Positions 7,822-17,109 of a DNA stretch of 64,000 bases are shown here, one piece after another. Numbering within the stretch: the stretch's first letter is position 1; the number at the start of each line of letters is the position of its first letter. The translations under genes and the position numbers were made by a program. The DNA is taken from positions 7,791 to 71,790 of the forward strand of contig DATIYI010000326.1 of assembly GCA_035517695.1 (NCBI GenBank). The letters run 5' to 3'. This DNA is from DATFVJ01 sp035517695. GTDB lineage: Bacteria > Actinomycetota > Actinomycetes > Streptosporangiales > Streptosporangiaceae. Under the pieces are notes generated by a model. The model was not told the origin of the DNA. It did not search any database and saw only the letters and a list, made by a program, of their open reading frames with translations.

Positions 7822-9153
7822 ATGCGACGAGACTCTCCGGACGTTGGTGAGCTGCTTCAGCAGCTGATACGGAACCGATGCGTCAGCGAAGGCTCCCCCT
7901 CGACCGGAGAAGAGATCCGCAACGCCGAAGTGCTGCACCATGTTGTGGCGGGGCGTGGGGTCGAGGCGGCCATCGTGACCCCGCAGGAGGGCAGGCCATC
8001 GCTCGTCGCGCGGGTCGAGGGGTCGGACTCCACGGCGCCGTCGCTGTGCCTTGCGGCCCACACCGACGTGGTCGGTGCTGAGGCAAGCGAGTGGGCTCGT
8101 GATCCTTTCGGCGGCGAGTTGGCCGATGGCGAGATCTGGGGCCGTGGGGCTGTCGACATGCTCGGGCAGGCCGCGGCGATGGCCGTCACGGTCCGCAGGT
8201 TGGCCGATGCCGGGTTCCGGCCACGCGGAACCCTTATCTTCGTCGCGGCACCCGATGAGGAATGTGGCGGGCTGGCCGGCCTGAAGCCGCTGCTCGAGCA
8301 GCACGCCGACCTCGTCCAGGCCGACTACGCCGTCACCGAGGTTGGCGGCGCGGTTCGCCAAACGGCAAGCGGGCCGCTCGTCGAGGGGTACGTCGCCGAC
8401 AAAGGAGGGGTGGTGGTGCACATCATCGTCCGCGGCACCTCGGCGCACACCATGATGCCCTTTCGCGCCGACAACGCGCTGGTGAAAGCCGCGCAGGTCG
8501 TGCAGCGGATCGCCGCCTACCACCCGCCAACGAGGATTGGAGAGGAGTGGCGCACCTGGGTCGGCCACCAGCAGTTCGACCCGGACGTCGCGCAACTGCT
8601 CACTGACCCCGACCGTCTCGACGGTGCCCTGTCCGCACTTCCTCCCGACCTGGCCCGGCAAGCACACGCCAGCACCCACGCCGTTGTCGTCCCCGCGATT
8701 CTGCGTGGCGCTGACCGGATCAACACTATCCCCGGCACCGTGACGGTCGGCGTCAGCGTGCGCACCCTGCCAGGTGACGATCACGAGGTCGTGGTGGGCG
8801 AACTCCGGCGCCTGCTGGAAGATCTCGTTGACCCCTCGGATGTTGCTGCTACCGGAGCGGTATCGTCGACCCAATCCCCCACGCAGACCCCCCTGTGGCG
8901 GCTGCTGGAACGGATCGTCGCGGCGCACCACCCACGCGGGCGTCTTGTGCCCACGCTTCTCACCGCACAGACCGATGCGCGCTACCTCCGTCCGGCGGGA
9001 ACGGTGACCTACGGGTTCGCCCTCCTCGGCACGAGCATGACGCCCCAGGCCTACTGGTCACGCTTCCACGGCGCCAATGAACGAATCGACATCGAATCAC
9101 TGGACCTTGCGGCTGTCGGCTACCAAGAAATCTGCGATGGCTTCCTCCGTTGA
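7822..9153 (+). CDS. M20-family metallopeptidase/deacylase
   Basis: Zinc-dependent amidohydrolase of the M20 (ArgE/DapE/CPG2) family, 443 residues, cytoplasmic. Metal and catalytic residues are visible: His80 and Asp82 in LAAHTDVV, Asp112 in GRGAVDMLG (usual form GRGxxDMK), Glu146-Glu147 in DEECGG, and a late His in SRFHGANERI. The dimerisation lid lies around GTSAHTMMPFRADNALVKA. The ATG at 7822 has a GGAG ribosome site 7 bases upstream, preferred to the in-frame upstream codon at 7795. Substrate (N-acyl amino acid or dipeptide) cannot be told from sequence. It converges with the EgtC-like gene, 68 bases apart, and might trim that cassette's product, which is speculation. Confidence 0.85.
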   Translation: MRRDSPDVGELLQQLIRNRCVSEGSPSTGEEIRNAEVLHHVVAGRGVEAAIVTPQEGRPSLVARVEGSDSTAPSLCLAAHTDVVGAEASEWARDPFGGELADGEIWGRGAVDMLGQAAAMAVTVRRLADAGFRPRGTLIFVAAPDEECGGLAGLKPLLEQHADLVQADYAVTEVGGAVRQTASGPLVEGYVADKGGVVVHIIVRGTSAHTMMPFRADNALVKAAQVVQRIAAYHPPTRIGEEWRTWVGHQQFDPDVAQLLTDPDRLDGALSALPPDLARQAHASTHAVVVPAILRGADRINTIPGTVTVGVSVRTLPGDDHEVVVGELRRLLEDLVDPSDVAATGAVSSTQSPTQTPLWRLLERIVAAHHPRGRLVPTLLTAQTDARYLRPAGTVTYGFALLGTSMTPQAYWSRFHGANERIDIESLDLAAVGYQEICDGFLR

Positions 9154-9221
9154 GGTTCTGCGCTCGAAAGGCCACCTCGCAAAACGCCACGGCCATTCCC
9201 GACCGCTCCGCTCCCGCGCAC

Positions 9222-10076
9222 TTAAAATTGAGCCGCTTGTAACTCGGCTGGAATAGACTTTCGCTCATTGGGGGACCGGACATTCGTTGCTATCTCGGCC
9301 GACATACCGCGCGGCGCAATAGCTGGATTGACTTCGGCGGAGAATGGGCCGTCCTGGGGTATGGAGTGGAGCTCGATGTCCCAGGCGTCGGCGATAACCG
9401 CGGTTTTGTCCTCGACACCGATCCAACCATTCTCATCGTCGTGCGGCTCGCTAGCGATGAGGACGCCAGCTGACTCCTTCCGGTAACAGAGGGTCTCGCC
9501 CCACGCAGTGGCGACGACCCGAGCGCCATCAGTGGCCAGCATGTTCAGGCATGCGCGGGGATCCAGCTCCACGACGTCGCGCAGCAGGCTCACGAGAGCC
9601 TCCGGCAGATTCAAGCCCGCGTTCAGGCGCTGCCACAGCAGCGCGGCTAGGAGAGCCGCGTCGCAACTGGATTCCGGCTCACCACCGGAGCCGAGCAGGG
9701 GGCGGACCTTGTCGACGTTGAGATGCCCGTTGAGGCTGAGCATGCATCTTCCATTGGTGAACGGCGCGTTCGCGTTCGTCTCGATGGGCATCCCCGGGCT
9801 GGCCGCTCGAACCGCGCCTAGGACACAGCTCGAGGCGACCTCGCGGGCGAGTGTGGGGAACACGCCGTCGTCCCAGATCGGGATTGTCGTGCGATAGCGT
9901 TCGGTGTTCCCGGCGCCCCCGGCACGAAACCAGCCGACGCCAAAGCCATCCCTGTTTACCAGCCCGACCCGCTGCCACCGCGGTATCCTAGCCTGCCTCG
10001 GCAGCCCGTAACCCGCCTCGAAGAACAGCTCGTGCAGCGTGCGCGCCTGCCCGATCCACCCGAAATGACGGCACAT
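9222..10076 (-). CDS. Class II glutamine amidotransferase, EgtC-like
   Basis: Ntn-type amidohydrolase of 284 residues. The N-terminus MCRHFGW puts the nucleophilic cysteine at position 2, followed by RQARIPRWQRVGLVNRDGFG, VLGAVRAASPG and ANAPFTNGRCMLSLNGHL, the pattern of EgtC and related gamma-glutamyl amidohydrolases. EgtC removes gamma-glutamate from an ergothioneine intermediate, but no egtB or egtD is in the window. It is the last gene of a minus-strand cassette behind an AsnB-type amidotransferase and a GCS2-ATP-grasp fusion, so I infer it hydrolyses a gamma-glutamyl or amide bond in that pathway. A 248-base gap separates it from the gene before it. Confidence 0.85.
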   Translation of the reverse strand: MCRHFGWIGQARTLHELFFEAGYGLPRQARIPRWQRVGLVNRDGFGVGWFRAGGAGNTERYRTTIPIWDDGVFPTLAREVASSCVLGAVRAASPGMPIETNANAPFTNGRCMLSLNGHLNVDKVRPLLGSGGEPESSCDAALLAALLWQRLNAGLNLPEALVSLLRDVVELDPRACLNMLATDGARVVATAWGETLCYRKESAGVLIASEPHDDENGWIGVEDKTAVIADAWDIELHSIPQDGPFSAEVNPAIAPRGMSAEIATNVRSPNERKSIPAELQAAQF

Positions 10077-10239
10077 TGGCGATGACTCCCTTCAGACTGC
10101 CTAGTACTGCAGCTGCGCTTGGCCAGAGCCACGCCTCTGACCTGCAGTTAGTTCAAACGATCTTGCTCAGGGATGCTGGCGTTGGCAGCTCGGTGACTAG
10201 CACGTGTTGTCCGAGCGGCTCGAAAGTGCGGCTGCGGTA

Positions 10240-10260
10240 CTAGTGACGAAGGATCACTAG
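10240..10260. promoter_or_regulatory. Inverted repeat between amidotransferase genes
   Basis: CTAGTGA and TCACTAG form a perfect 7-base inverted repeat around a 7-base centre in the 248-base gap between the two amidotransferase genes. The same gap holds a duplicated TCTCCGCTCGTGCT. It could be an operator or weak hairpin that gives the last gene its own control; there is no T-run. Confidence 0.4.
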
Positions 10261-10324
10261 CTGCTCTTTCTCTCTCCGCTCGTGCTTTCTTTCTCCGCTC
10301 GTGCTCTTGCCAACCAGTGGCACC

Positions 10325-12100
10325 CTATATTCCGCACGTCTGCAGCCAAAGTTCCAGCAATGCGAGCTGCCACAGCGCGCTGGCACCCAGAGTGGTCCGG
10401 TGGTCGCTGGGCGCTTCCAGCAACCGCTCGACGTATGACATTTTAAACAAGCCGCGCGACTTCGCCGCCGGGCTGGTCAGCGCCGCGCGGACCATCTCAA
10501 GGTACGGACCCCGCAGGTGGCGGATCGCCGGCACCGGGAAATACCCTTTGGTCCGGTCGATGACGGCGTCGGGGACGAGGCCGCGGGCAGCGCACTTCAG
10601 CACGCCCTTGCCGCCTGAGGCAAGCTTGAGCTCAGGAGGGCAGGAGGCCGCCAGCTCGACCAAATCGTGATCAAGGAACGGGGTGCGTGCCTCCAGACCC
10701 CAGGCCATCGTCATGTTGTCGACACGTTTCACGGGGTCGTCTACCAGCATGACGGTCGTGTCGAGCCGAAGCGCGGCGTCCAGCGCGGTCTCGGCGCCCG
10801 GAGTCGCGAAATGTCGCCGGACATACGCCGAGCTGACATCGTCCGGTGTCAGGTAGCCGGGGCTCAGGATTTCGGCCAGCCCGTCATGCGGACTATCGAA
10901 GAACGCGCCCGAATACGCTGCCGCCGCGTCTTCGCGTGGTACCGCCGCCAGCGGCGGATACCAGTCGTATCCCGCGAACACCTCGTCGGCCCCCTGCCCG
11001 GACTGGACCACCTTGACATGTCGCGACACCTCCTGGGACAGCAGGTAAAACGCGACCGCGTCGTGACTCACCATCGGTTCGCTCATGGCTCCGATGGCGC
11101 CGCTGAGCGCCGACAGCAGCCGCGAGTCGTCGATCCGGATCTTGTGGTGGTCGGTGTCGAAATGCATGGCGACAAGGTCCGAGTAGCCGAACTCGTCCCC
11201 GGACTCGCCCCCTGCCTCGGCAAAGCCGATGCTGAAGGTCTGTAGGTCCGACTGCCCCGCCTCCGCCAGTAGCGCCACGATGAAGCTCGAGTCGAGCCCG
11301 CCGGACAGCAGCACGCCGACCGGCACGTCAGCCACCATTCGCCGGTCCACGGCTGTGCGCAGGCCCGCCAGCACCGCCTCAGTCCATTCCGCCGGTGTGA
11401 ATTGCCGCCCGCGGGCGAAGTCCGGGCGCCAGTAGACGTAGTCGTCGAAGGCACTCCCGTCTGGCTCGAAGGTCCGGACGGTGGACGGCGGCAGCTTGTC
11501 GGCCCCCGCGAGGATGGTGAGCGGCGGCGGCACCACCGAATGGAAGGTCATGTAGTGGTGGAGTGCAGTCCGGTCGATTTCTGTGTTGACACCGCCGCCG
11601 GCCAGAAGCGCGGGCAGCGTGGAAGCGAAGCGCAGCCGGGCGGCGTTACGCGTGGTGTAGAGGGGTTTGATCCCCAGCCGGTCGCGTCCCAGGATCACCT
11701 GCCCGGTATCGCGCTCGGTGACCGCGAAAGCGAACATTCCCTTGAAATGATCGACACACCGCTGCCCCCACCGATGGTAGGCCTTAACCAGCACCTCGGT
11801 ATCGGAGGCGGAGAAGAACTGGTAGCCCTCCCCGCGCAGCGTCTCGCGAAGATCCTGGTAGTTGTAGAGGCAGCCGTTGAAGACGGCCGTCAGGCCCAAC
11901 TGGGCATCGACCATGGGCTGAGACGCACGCGCGGACAGATCGATGATCTTCAAGCGGCGGTGGCCGAGCGCGACAGGTCCCTGGGCCCAGATACCGGAGC
12001 CGTCGGGGCCGCGCGGCTCCATTGTCGCGGTCATCCGGGCCACCGCGGCCACGTCGGCGGGCTCGCCGTCGAAGCGGAGCTCGCCGCTCAAACCGCACAT
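10325..12100 (-). CDS. AsnB-type amidotransferase (N-acetylglutaminylglutamine amidotransferase-like)
   Basis: Glutamine-dependent asparagine-synthetase-like enzyme, 591 residues. The N-terminal glutaminase domain starts MCGLSGELRFDGEPADV with nucleophile Cys2 and has RGPDGSG and GHRRLKIIDLS. The synthetase domain has the PP-loop GVLLSGGLDSSF near residue 260 and VVQSGQGADEVFAGYDWYP. The opening sequence and overall form match the group annotated as N-acetylglutaminylglutamine amidotransferase, which amidates the dipeptide osmolyte NAGGN in proteobacteria. Here the partner gene is a GCS2-ATP-grasp fusion rather than the usual acetyltransferase-ligase, so the true substrate may differ. It is 55 bases downstream of that gene and probably co-transcribed. 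Confidence 0.88.
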   Translation of the reverse strand: MCGLSGELRFDGEPADVAAVARMTATMEPRGPDGSGIWAQGPVALGHRRLKIIDLSARASQPMVDAQLGLTAVFNGCLYNYQDLRETLRGEGYQFFSASDTEVLVKAYHRWGQRCVDHFKGMFAFAVTERDTGQVILGRDRLGIKPLYTTRNAARLRFASTLPALLAGGGVNTEIDRTALHHYMTFHSVVPPPLTILAGADKLPPSTVRTFEPDGSAFDDYVYWRPDFARGRQFTPAEWTEAVLAGLRTAVDRRMVADVPVGVLLSGGLDSSFIVALLAEAGQSDLQTFSIGFAEAGGESGDEFGYSDLVAMHFDTDHHKIRIDDSRLLSALSGAIGAMSEPMVSHDAVAFYLLSQEVSRHVKVVQSGQGADEVFAGYDWYPPLAAVPREDAAAAYSGAFFDSPHDGLAEILSPGYLTPDDVSSAYVRRHFATPGAETALDAALRLDTTVMLVDDPVKRVDNMTMAWGLEARTPFLDHDLVELAASCPPELKLASGGKGVLKCAARGLVPDAVIDRTKGYFPVPAIRHLRGPYLEMVRAALTSPAAKSRGLFKMSYVERLLEAPSDHRTTLGASALWQLALLELWLQTCGI

Positions 12101-12155
12101 CGGTGGCTCCCTGAGCTAACGGGTTTCCCGGACATACGGATCCTTCCGCTAGATG

Positions 12156-14690
12156 TCAATACATCAGCCACGTGTCCTTCGCCCCGCCTCCGCGGGACGA
12201 ATTGACGATCCTGCTTCCGAAGGGCGCTACCCGGGTCAGCGCGATCGGCATAACCATGGGCGGGCCGCTGAGGCACACGAAGCCCCTGAGGTCGACCGCC
12301 CGCGGCTCCAGGCGGCCGTCGGCGAGCGTCGGATGCGTCGACAAGGACACGGTCTCTTGGGCGATCCAGCGGGCCGGGTTGGCGAGGATGCGGGCGCGGA
12401 CCGTCCGCAGTTCCGCCGGCGTGGCATCGGGGCCGATCACGACCCCCTCGCCACCGTAACCGCTCACGGGCTTAGTCACCAGCTCTGCCAGCCGGTCCAG
12501 TACCTGCGAGCGCGCCTGTGCGTCGCGGCACAGGTAGGTCGGCACGTTGTCGAGCAAGGGGCGTTCGCCGAGGTAGTACTCGATCAGTTTCGGCACGTAG
12601 GCGTACAGGCACTTGTCGTCGGCGACCCCGTTACCTGGCGCGTTGGCCATGACGAGGCTCCTATCGCGGATCGCCTTCCGCAGCCCGGGGCCGAGCGGCT
12701 TTCCGTCCGCGCCTTTGGCGCCGAATAGCCCATCTTCGTCGATCCGGCGATAGAGCACCTCCACCCGGGCCGGCTCGGGGCCGTCGATCCATACGCCGTT
12801 ATCGGCCATTCGCAGGCCGCTCGGGCGGACCAGGGGGATCTGCAGCTCGTGGGCTAAGAGCCGGTGCTCATAGAATGCCGAGTCCACCGGGCCCGCGGTC
12901 ACCAGGGCGAGGTGGGGGGAGGTTGCGGTCAGCGCAGACCGCAACGCACGCACCGCCATCCTGGGCCCGGGGGTGAGCCCCAGCGACGTGGGGATGAGCT
13001 CGGGTAGAACCTGGGCGGCCAGCCAGCGGTTGGCAATGGCGTACCCGATGCCGGAGGGAACCCGCAGGTTGTCCTCGAGCACTGCCCACCGGCCGGCGCC
13101 GTCGCGGACCAGATCGATGCCCGCCACGCAGCACCGCACCGCCGAACGGGGGACCGACCGCCCTGACGCCCGCAGACCGGGTGACTCGTCAATGGCCCAG
13201 GCCGGCAGCACACCGTCGCGGACCACCGCGCGCTCCCCGTAGGCGTCGTGCAGGAACGCTTCCAGGGCGCAGATCCGCTGCATCAGCCCTGCCTGCAGCG
13301 GACGCCAGTCGTCGGCGGCAACGATCCGGGGAATGAGGTCGATCGGAAACAGCCGCTCATCGTCCCCGCCGCCGATGTGGAAGATCATTCCCATCCGGCG
13401 CTGGACCTCGTCGCGATAACTCTGCCGCTCGGACAGGCCGTCGATACCGATCCTGTCGAGCGCTGACATGATCATTCCGTACGGTCCGCGGGCGCTGCCG
13501 TCGAAGAGGATCGCTTCGTCGCCCTCGGCCGCGTAGCCCTTCAGCATCGCGCTGACGGCCGTGCGGGCGGGTCCCGCCCCCGGCAGCCACTCCGTATTGG
13601 CGCGGGTTTCCGCTACCAGCGTGTCGACGACCTTCTCGAGGCCCCCGCTGACGCACGCAGCGCGCTGGCGTGCCGCCGAACTGCCCTTGGCCAGCGCCGA
13701 CTCCGTGAGCTCCGCCACAAGCTCCCAGTCGCCGGTGGATTCCAGTTTGGGCCGGAGCTCTGCCAGCAACCGCTCGACGAGCTGGTGGGCGGGCACCGGC
13801 GTGGCCGTTGCTGGATCGACAAGATCGCTCTCCAGGCCGGACTGAGCGGCTCGCCACGTCGCGGCCTGGAGCAGCTCAGGGCGGACTGCGATGGGCGGGA
13901 CGCCCGCGATCACCATATCGATCTCGCGTAGCACCAGCGAGCGGAAGAGGCCGGCCAGGAGGACCACGTCCTCCAAACGCGGGCAGGCATCGCAGATACG
14001 CAGCTCTACCGTGGGCAGATGGGCGGAGGGCCGGGCGTCGAAGTAAATCATGCCGAGATCGCTTATGACTCCGGACCGTAGGAGGTCGGCCATGGTGTGG
14101 TCGTAGTCCGCGGCCGATTCGAACCCGCCCAGGGCCCCCGTGGTCGGCCAGCGTCGCCAGACCAGCGTGCGGTAGCTGGCGTAGCCGGTGTCCATTCCCA
14201 GCCAGAAAGGCGAACTTGCCGACAGCGCCAACAGCGTCGGCAGCCACGGCGCCACCCGGTGCCCGACCGCCACCGCCAGATCGCGGTCGCCCACATCGAC
14301 GTGCACCTGCGCGCTGCAGATTAGCTGCTCACGAACCAGCATCCCGTATTCGTCCAGCATGTTCTCGTAACGGGGATCCGGTGTGACCTTGAGCTCCTCA
14401 AGGTCGGCAAGGGGCACCGTGCCGGCGGCCACGATACCCAGGCCGAGGGGTTCTGCGGCAGCGACGAGGGCACGCCGGAGGGCCGCGATGTCCTCGGCGA
14501 GGTCGACCAGGCGGACACACGGACGGCTGTTGGCCTCTACCGTGCACCGCTGGAGCTCCGAGACGAACCTGCCAGCGGGTAGCTGCTCCAGGATCCTGCT
14601 GGCCTGCGCGGTCAACCGCCGCGTCCGCAGGTCGACCGTATGGAACTCCTCTTCGACCCCGGCGGCCACGAAGTCCGGACGCTCTATCAC
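12156..14690 (-). CDS. YbdK/GCS2 carboxylate-amine ligase fused to circularly permuted ATP-grasp
   Basis: An 844-residue fusion. Residues 1 to ~365 are a GCS2/YbdK-type gamma-glutamyl (carboxylate-amine) ligase with GVEEEFHTVDLRTRRL near the start, QVHVDVGDRD and TVELRICDACP. From ~385 to the end is a type 2 circularly permuted ATP-grasp domain with YRRIDEDGLFG, NAPGNGVADDKCLYAYVPK, VTKPVSGYGGEGVVIGP, THPTLADGRLEPRAVDLRGF and SSRGGGAKDTW. The fusion is a recognised actinobacterial architecture without an assigned product. The GTG at 14690 has no good ribosome site, so leaderless expression or a GTG at about residue 8 is possible. It heads the three-gene minus-strand cassette and likely joins two or three amino acids or amines. 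Confidence 0.9.
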   Translation of the reverse strand: MIERPDFVAAGVEEEFHTVDLRTRRLTAQASRILEQLPAGRFVSELQRCTVEANSRPCVRLVDLAEDIAALRRALVAAAEPLGLGIVAAGTVPLADLEELKVTPDPRYENMLDEYGMLVREQLICSAQVHVDVGDRDLAVAVGHRVAPWLPTLLALSASSPFWLGMDTGYASYRTLVWRRWPTTGALGGFESAADYDHTMADLLRSGVISDLGMIYFDARPSAHLPTVELRICDACPRLEDVVLLAGLFRSLVLREIDMVIAGVPPIAVRPELLQAATWRAAQSGLESDLVDPATATPVPAHQLVERLLAELRPKLESTGDWELVAELTESALAKGSSAARQRAACVSGGLEKVVDTLVAETRANTEWLPGAGPARTAVSAMLKGYAAEGDEAILFDGSARGPYGMIMSALDRIGIDGLSERQSYRDEVQRRMGMIFHIGGGDDERLFPIDLIPRIVAADDWRPLQAGLMQRICALEAFLHDAYGERAVVRDGVLPAWAIDESPGLRASGRSVPRSAVRCCVAGIDLVRDGAGRWAVLEDNLRVPSGIGYAIANRWLAAQVLPELIPTSLGLTPGPRMAVRALRSALTATSPHLALVTAGPVDSAFYEHRLLAHELQIPLVRPSGLRMADNGVWIDGPEPARVEVLYRRIDEDGLFGAKGADGKPLGPGLRKAIRDRSLVMANAPGNGVADDKCLYAYVPKLIEYYLGERPLLDNVPTYLCRDAQARSQVLDRLAELVTKPVSGYGGEGVVIGPDATPAELRTVRARILANPARWIAQETVSLSTHPTLADGRLEPRAVDLRGFVCLSGPPMVMPIALTRVAPFGSRIVNSSRGGGAKDTWLMY

Positions 14691-15135
14691 CGCCTAAGAC
14701 TAGGTTCTTTACGTTTCGTCAATATTTCGCGACGGTTTTTAGCGAATTTCGCGCTTCGCAGTTGTTCTTGGTGAATTACACGCCGGTGAGTGTTAGCGGC
14801 TGCGGCCCCGGCGGCGGCCCCTTGAGCACGATCACGTTGACGCATGAGGCGACGCGGCCGCGCCACCACCCACACGAGTGGCCGTGGGACCTCAACCGGA
14901 CCTCAACAATGCCGCAGCCGGTCATCACGGCGCACCCCGATGTGTAGCTCCGCGCCCATCGGCGGGTTGGCCGCGGGGTACCTGTGACGGGCGGGCAGAA
15001 ACAGGCGACAGAAACTCAGGCGGACAGAAACGTCCGTTCGGTTCGAGCCGTGGATGTGCCAGGAATGGGCGCCCGCACAGACCGCGCAGGCTTCATCCCC
15101 CAGCCGCACCCCCAAGCCGTTTAAGCTACCTGGCT
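14691..15135. other. Divergent intergenic region
   Basis: This 445-base gap lies between the minus-strand cassette and the YbaK gene. The first ~70 bases are AT-rich for this genome (runs such as TTTCGTCAATATTTCG) and read on the minus strand include TTGACG at the position of a -35 box for the GCS2-ATP-grasp gene, without a convincing -10. The rest shows no family-like frame; a frame open from 14878 into YbaK looks non-coding before 15136. Confidence 0.5.
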
Positions 15136-15684
15136 ATGGAAGGGCGAATGGGATCTTTGCATATCGTGCCTGCGGCGGACCGGCCCGACCTGCTCGCCGC
15201 CCCGGTGGCCGCCGCTTTGGCCGACTGGAAGAACGCGGTCCCCGCCGCCGAAATCGGCGTCGCGGAGATCGATCCCGAACTCGCGGACACCGCGGCCTTC
15301 TGCGCGCGCTACGGGATCGCGCTGAGCGAGTCGGCCAACTGTGTCGTGGTCGCCGGGCGTCGTAGTGGGGCGACGAGACTCGCGGCGTGCGTCGTACTCG
15401 CCACGACAAGGGCAGACGTCAACGGCCTGGTCAGGAGGCAGCTGGAGGCCCGCAAGGCATCGTTTGCCGCGGTAGCCGCTGCCGTCGAGGAGACCGGGAT
15501 GGAATATGGCGGCATCACGCCGCTTGGCCTGCCAGACGGCTGGCCGATCCTCATTGACGCCGCGGTTGCTGCCACGCCGCGCGTGATCGTCGGTAGTGGG
15601 GTGCGCCGGTCCAAGCTGGCGCTTCCGGGCGCCGCTCTCGCGGGGCTGCCCGGCGCGCTGGTGCTTACCGGCCTCGGCGGGTAA
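15136..15684 (+). CDS. YbaK/EbsC-family aminoacyl-tRNA deacylase
   Basis: Predicted trans-editing protein, 182 residues, that hydrolyses mischarged tRNA (Cys-tRNAPro or similar) in the cytoplasm. It shows the YbaK fold pattern: an N-terminal helix, CVVVAGRRSGATRLAACVVL, the conserved lysine in ARKASFA, MEYGGITPLGLPDGWPILID and VIVGSGVRRSKLALPGA near the end. The ATG at 15136 is chosen because upstream codons in the open frame lack coding character. It converges with the trans-sulfuration gene, 69 bases apart. Which tRNA is edited cannot be told. Confidence 0.85.
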   Translation: MEGRMGSLHIVPAADRPDLLAAPVAAALADWKNAVPAAEIGVAEIDPELADTAAFCARYGIALSESANCVVVAGRRSGATRLAACVVLATTRADVNGLVRRQLEARKASFAAVAAAVEETGMEYGGITPLGLPDGWPILIDAAVAATPRVIVGSGVRRSKLALPGAALAGLPGALVLTGLGG

Positions 15685-15753
15685 GCCGACAGATACGGGC
15701 AAGCCGACACATAATTGAGATACCCCGCACCGGTATTCCATGAGACTAACCAC

Positions 15754-16872
15754 TCAGGATGCTTTCAACGCCTCGTCCAGGTCGGCCACGATGGCCCGCA
15801 GCGGCTCGATGCCCGCGGACATACGGATCAGGGACTGCGGCGCCGTCTCCCCGGGCCAGCGGGCCCGCCTCTCCCAGGTTGACTCGACGCCGCCGAAGCT
15901 GGTGGCAGGGAGAATCAGGTTCGACGCGGCCACCACTGCCTCAGTGTCGGCGGCAGTACCGTCGAGTTCGAAGGAAAGCAGCGGGCCAAAGCCGGCCGGC
16001 ATCTGCTCGCGAGCGAGTCGCAGGGTCGCGGCCTCCACGCCGGGGTAATGAACGGCCCGCACCCTCGGGTGAGTGGTGAGGTGCCTCGCGACGCCGAGGG
16101 CGTTCTCGCATTGGCGGGCGATCCGCAGCGGCAGCGTCTTCAGCCCGCGCAGGACGAGCCAGGCCTCGAATGGTCCTGGGATGCCTCCGCCGATGGTGCG
16201 CCAATCATGCAGTTCGTCACGTAGCTGAGCGTCGCGTGTGGTAACCGCGCCAAGGATGACATCAGAATGGCCGTTGCCCGATTTCGTGAGCGAGACCAGC
16301 GCTGCGGTCGCGCCAAGGTCGAGCGGCCGTTGCAGGAGCCCGGTGGCGACGGTGTTGTCCACCACCATGGGCGCACCGGCCGCGTCGGCGACTTCTGCCA
16401 GCCGGGCGATGTCGCACACGCGCAACAGCGGGTTGGTCGGCGTTTCCGCCCACAGCAGCGAGGGTGCTGCCCAGAGCTCACGCTCCACCTGAGCCAAATC
16501 CTGCAGATCGACCAGGACGGGCCTGGCGCCAAGCGGCCGCAGCCGCTCCGCGAGGACGCGGGCGTTGTAGTAGCCATCCGCTGGAAGCAAGATCTGGTCG
16601 CGCCCCTTCGCGAGCGTCAGCATCAGCGCCATCGAGGCCGCCTGGCCCGAGGCGAAGGCAAGAGCCTGCGCCCGCTCCACGGCGCCGAGCGCGGCCTCGA
16701 GTGCTTCCCAGCCCGGGTTGCCGACGCGCCCGTACGCGCGGTCCGGATCCGGGTCGCCTGCGGATACGAAGATACTGGCCGGGACGAGCGGCGGCGCCGC
16801 GGCGGCGCCGGATGCGCGATGCGTCCCCGCGTGCACGAGGATCGACTCCGCAGCGGCTAGCAGATCATCCAT
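15754..16872 (-). CDS. Trans-sulfuration enzyme (Cys/Met metabolism PLP-dependent)
   Basis: PLP enzyme of the cystathionine gamma-synthase/gamma-lyase fold, 372 residues. The Schiff-base lysine is Lys197 in SLTKSGNGHSDV; other landmarks are YGRVGNPGWEALEAALGAVE, AFASGQAASMAL, WAETPTNPLLRVCDI, VVDNTVATGLLQRP and the C-terminal SFGGVESTWERRARWPG. The SLTKSGNGHSD form (usually SATKYxxGHSD) makes synthase versus lyase uncertain. The ATG at 16872 has an AGGAAGG ribosome site; the frame is open upstream to 17055 but without support. The CPBP protease lies upstream on the same strand, separated by a hairpin. Confidence 0.88.
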   Translation of the reverse strand: MDDLLAAAESILVHAGTHRASGAAAAPPLVPASIFVSAGDPDPDRAYGRVGNPGWEALEAALGAVERAQALAFASGQAASMALMLTLAKGRDQILLPADGYYNARVLAERLRPLGARPVLVDLQDLAQVERELWAAPSLLWAETPTNPLLRVCDIARLAEVADAAGAPMVVDNTVATGLLQRPLDLGATAALVSLTKSGNGHSDVILGAVTTRDAQLRDELHDWRTIGGGIPGPFEAWLVLRGLKTLPLRIARQCENALGVARHLTTHPRVRAVHYPGVEAATLRLAREQMPAGFGPLLSFELDGTAADTEAVVAASNLILPATSFGGVESTWERRARWPGETAPQSLIRMSAGIEPLRAIVADLDEALKAS

Positions 16873-17022
16873 GTGCCTGCCCTTCCTCGCCGGCAATTCC
16901 CGCCTGGCGAATGCTGGATCAGCGCGACCGCCTGCGCGACCGCTTTTCAGGCGTGACCGCTCGCAGGTCGGCAGGCGTGACAGCCCGCGGGGCCGCCCCG
17001 CGCAGCCGTTGGACTCCGCCAG

Positions 17023-17043
17023 CCCGGGGGACGACCCCCCGGG
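17023..17043 (-). terminator. GC-rich hairpin after the CPBP gene
   Basis: CCCGGGGG at 17023-17030 pairs with CCCCCGGG at 17036-17043 around a 5-base loop, 67 bases past the CPBP stop. There is no T-run. The same type of stem occurs in the 84-bp duplication near 45.2 kb. Confidence 0.45.
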
Positions 17044-17109
17044 ATCGCGCCGCACCCAGTTGATGCCGGTTCGCGGCAGCCGTTAAGGATCATGGTCGGC
17101 CCGCTCGAT

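Noticed and set aside
7777..8931. 384-codon minus-strand open frame
   Set aside because: Antisense to the M20 peptidase, which has all metal ligands; no independent support.
9222..10076. Ergothioneine EgtC proper
   Set aside because: egtB and egtD are not nearby and the neighbours are an AsnB-type enzyme and a ligase fusion, so only EgtC-like is claimed.
10077..10324. Riboswitch or tRNA in the gap
   Set aside because: No cloverleaf or known riboswitch core could be built; only a short inverted repeat and a 14-base duplication are visible.
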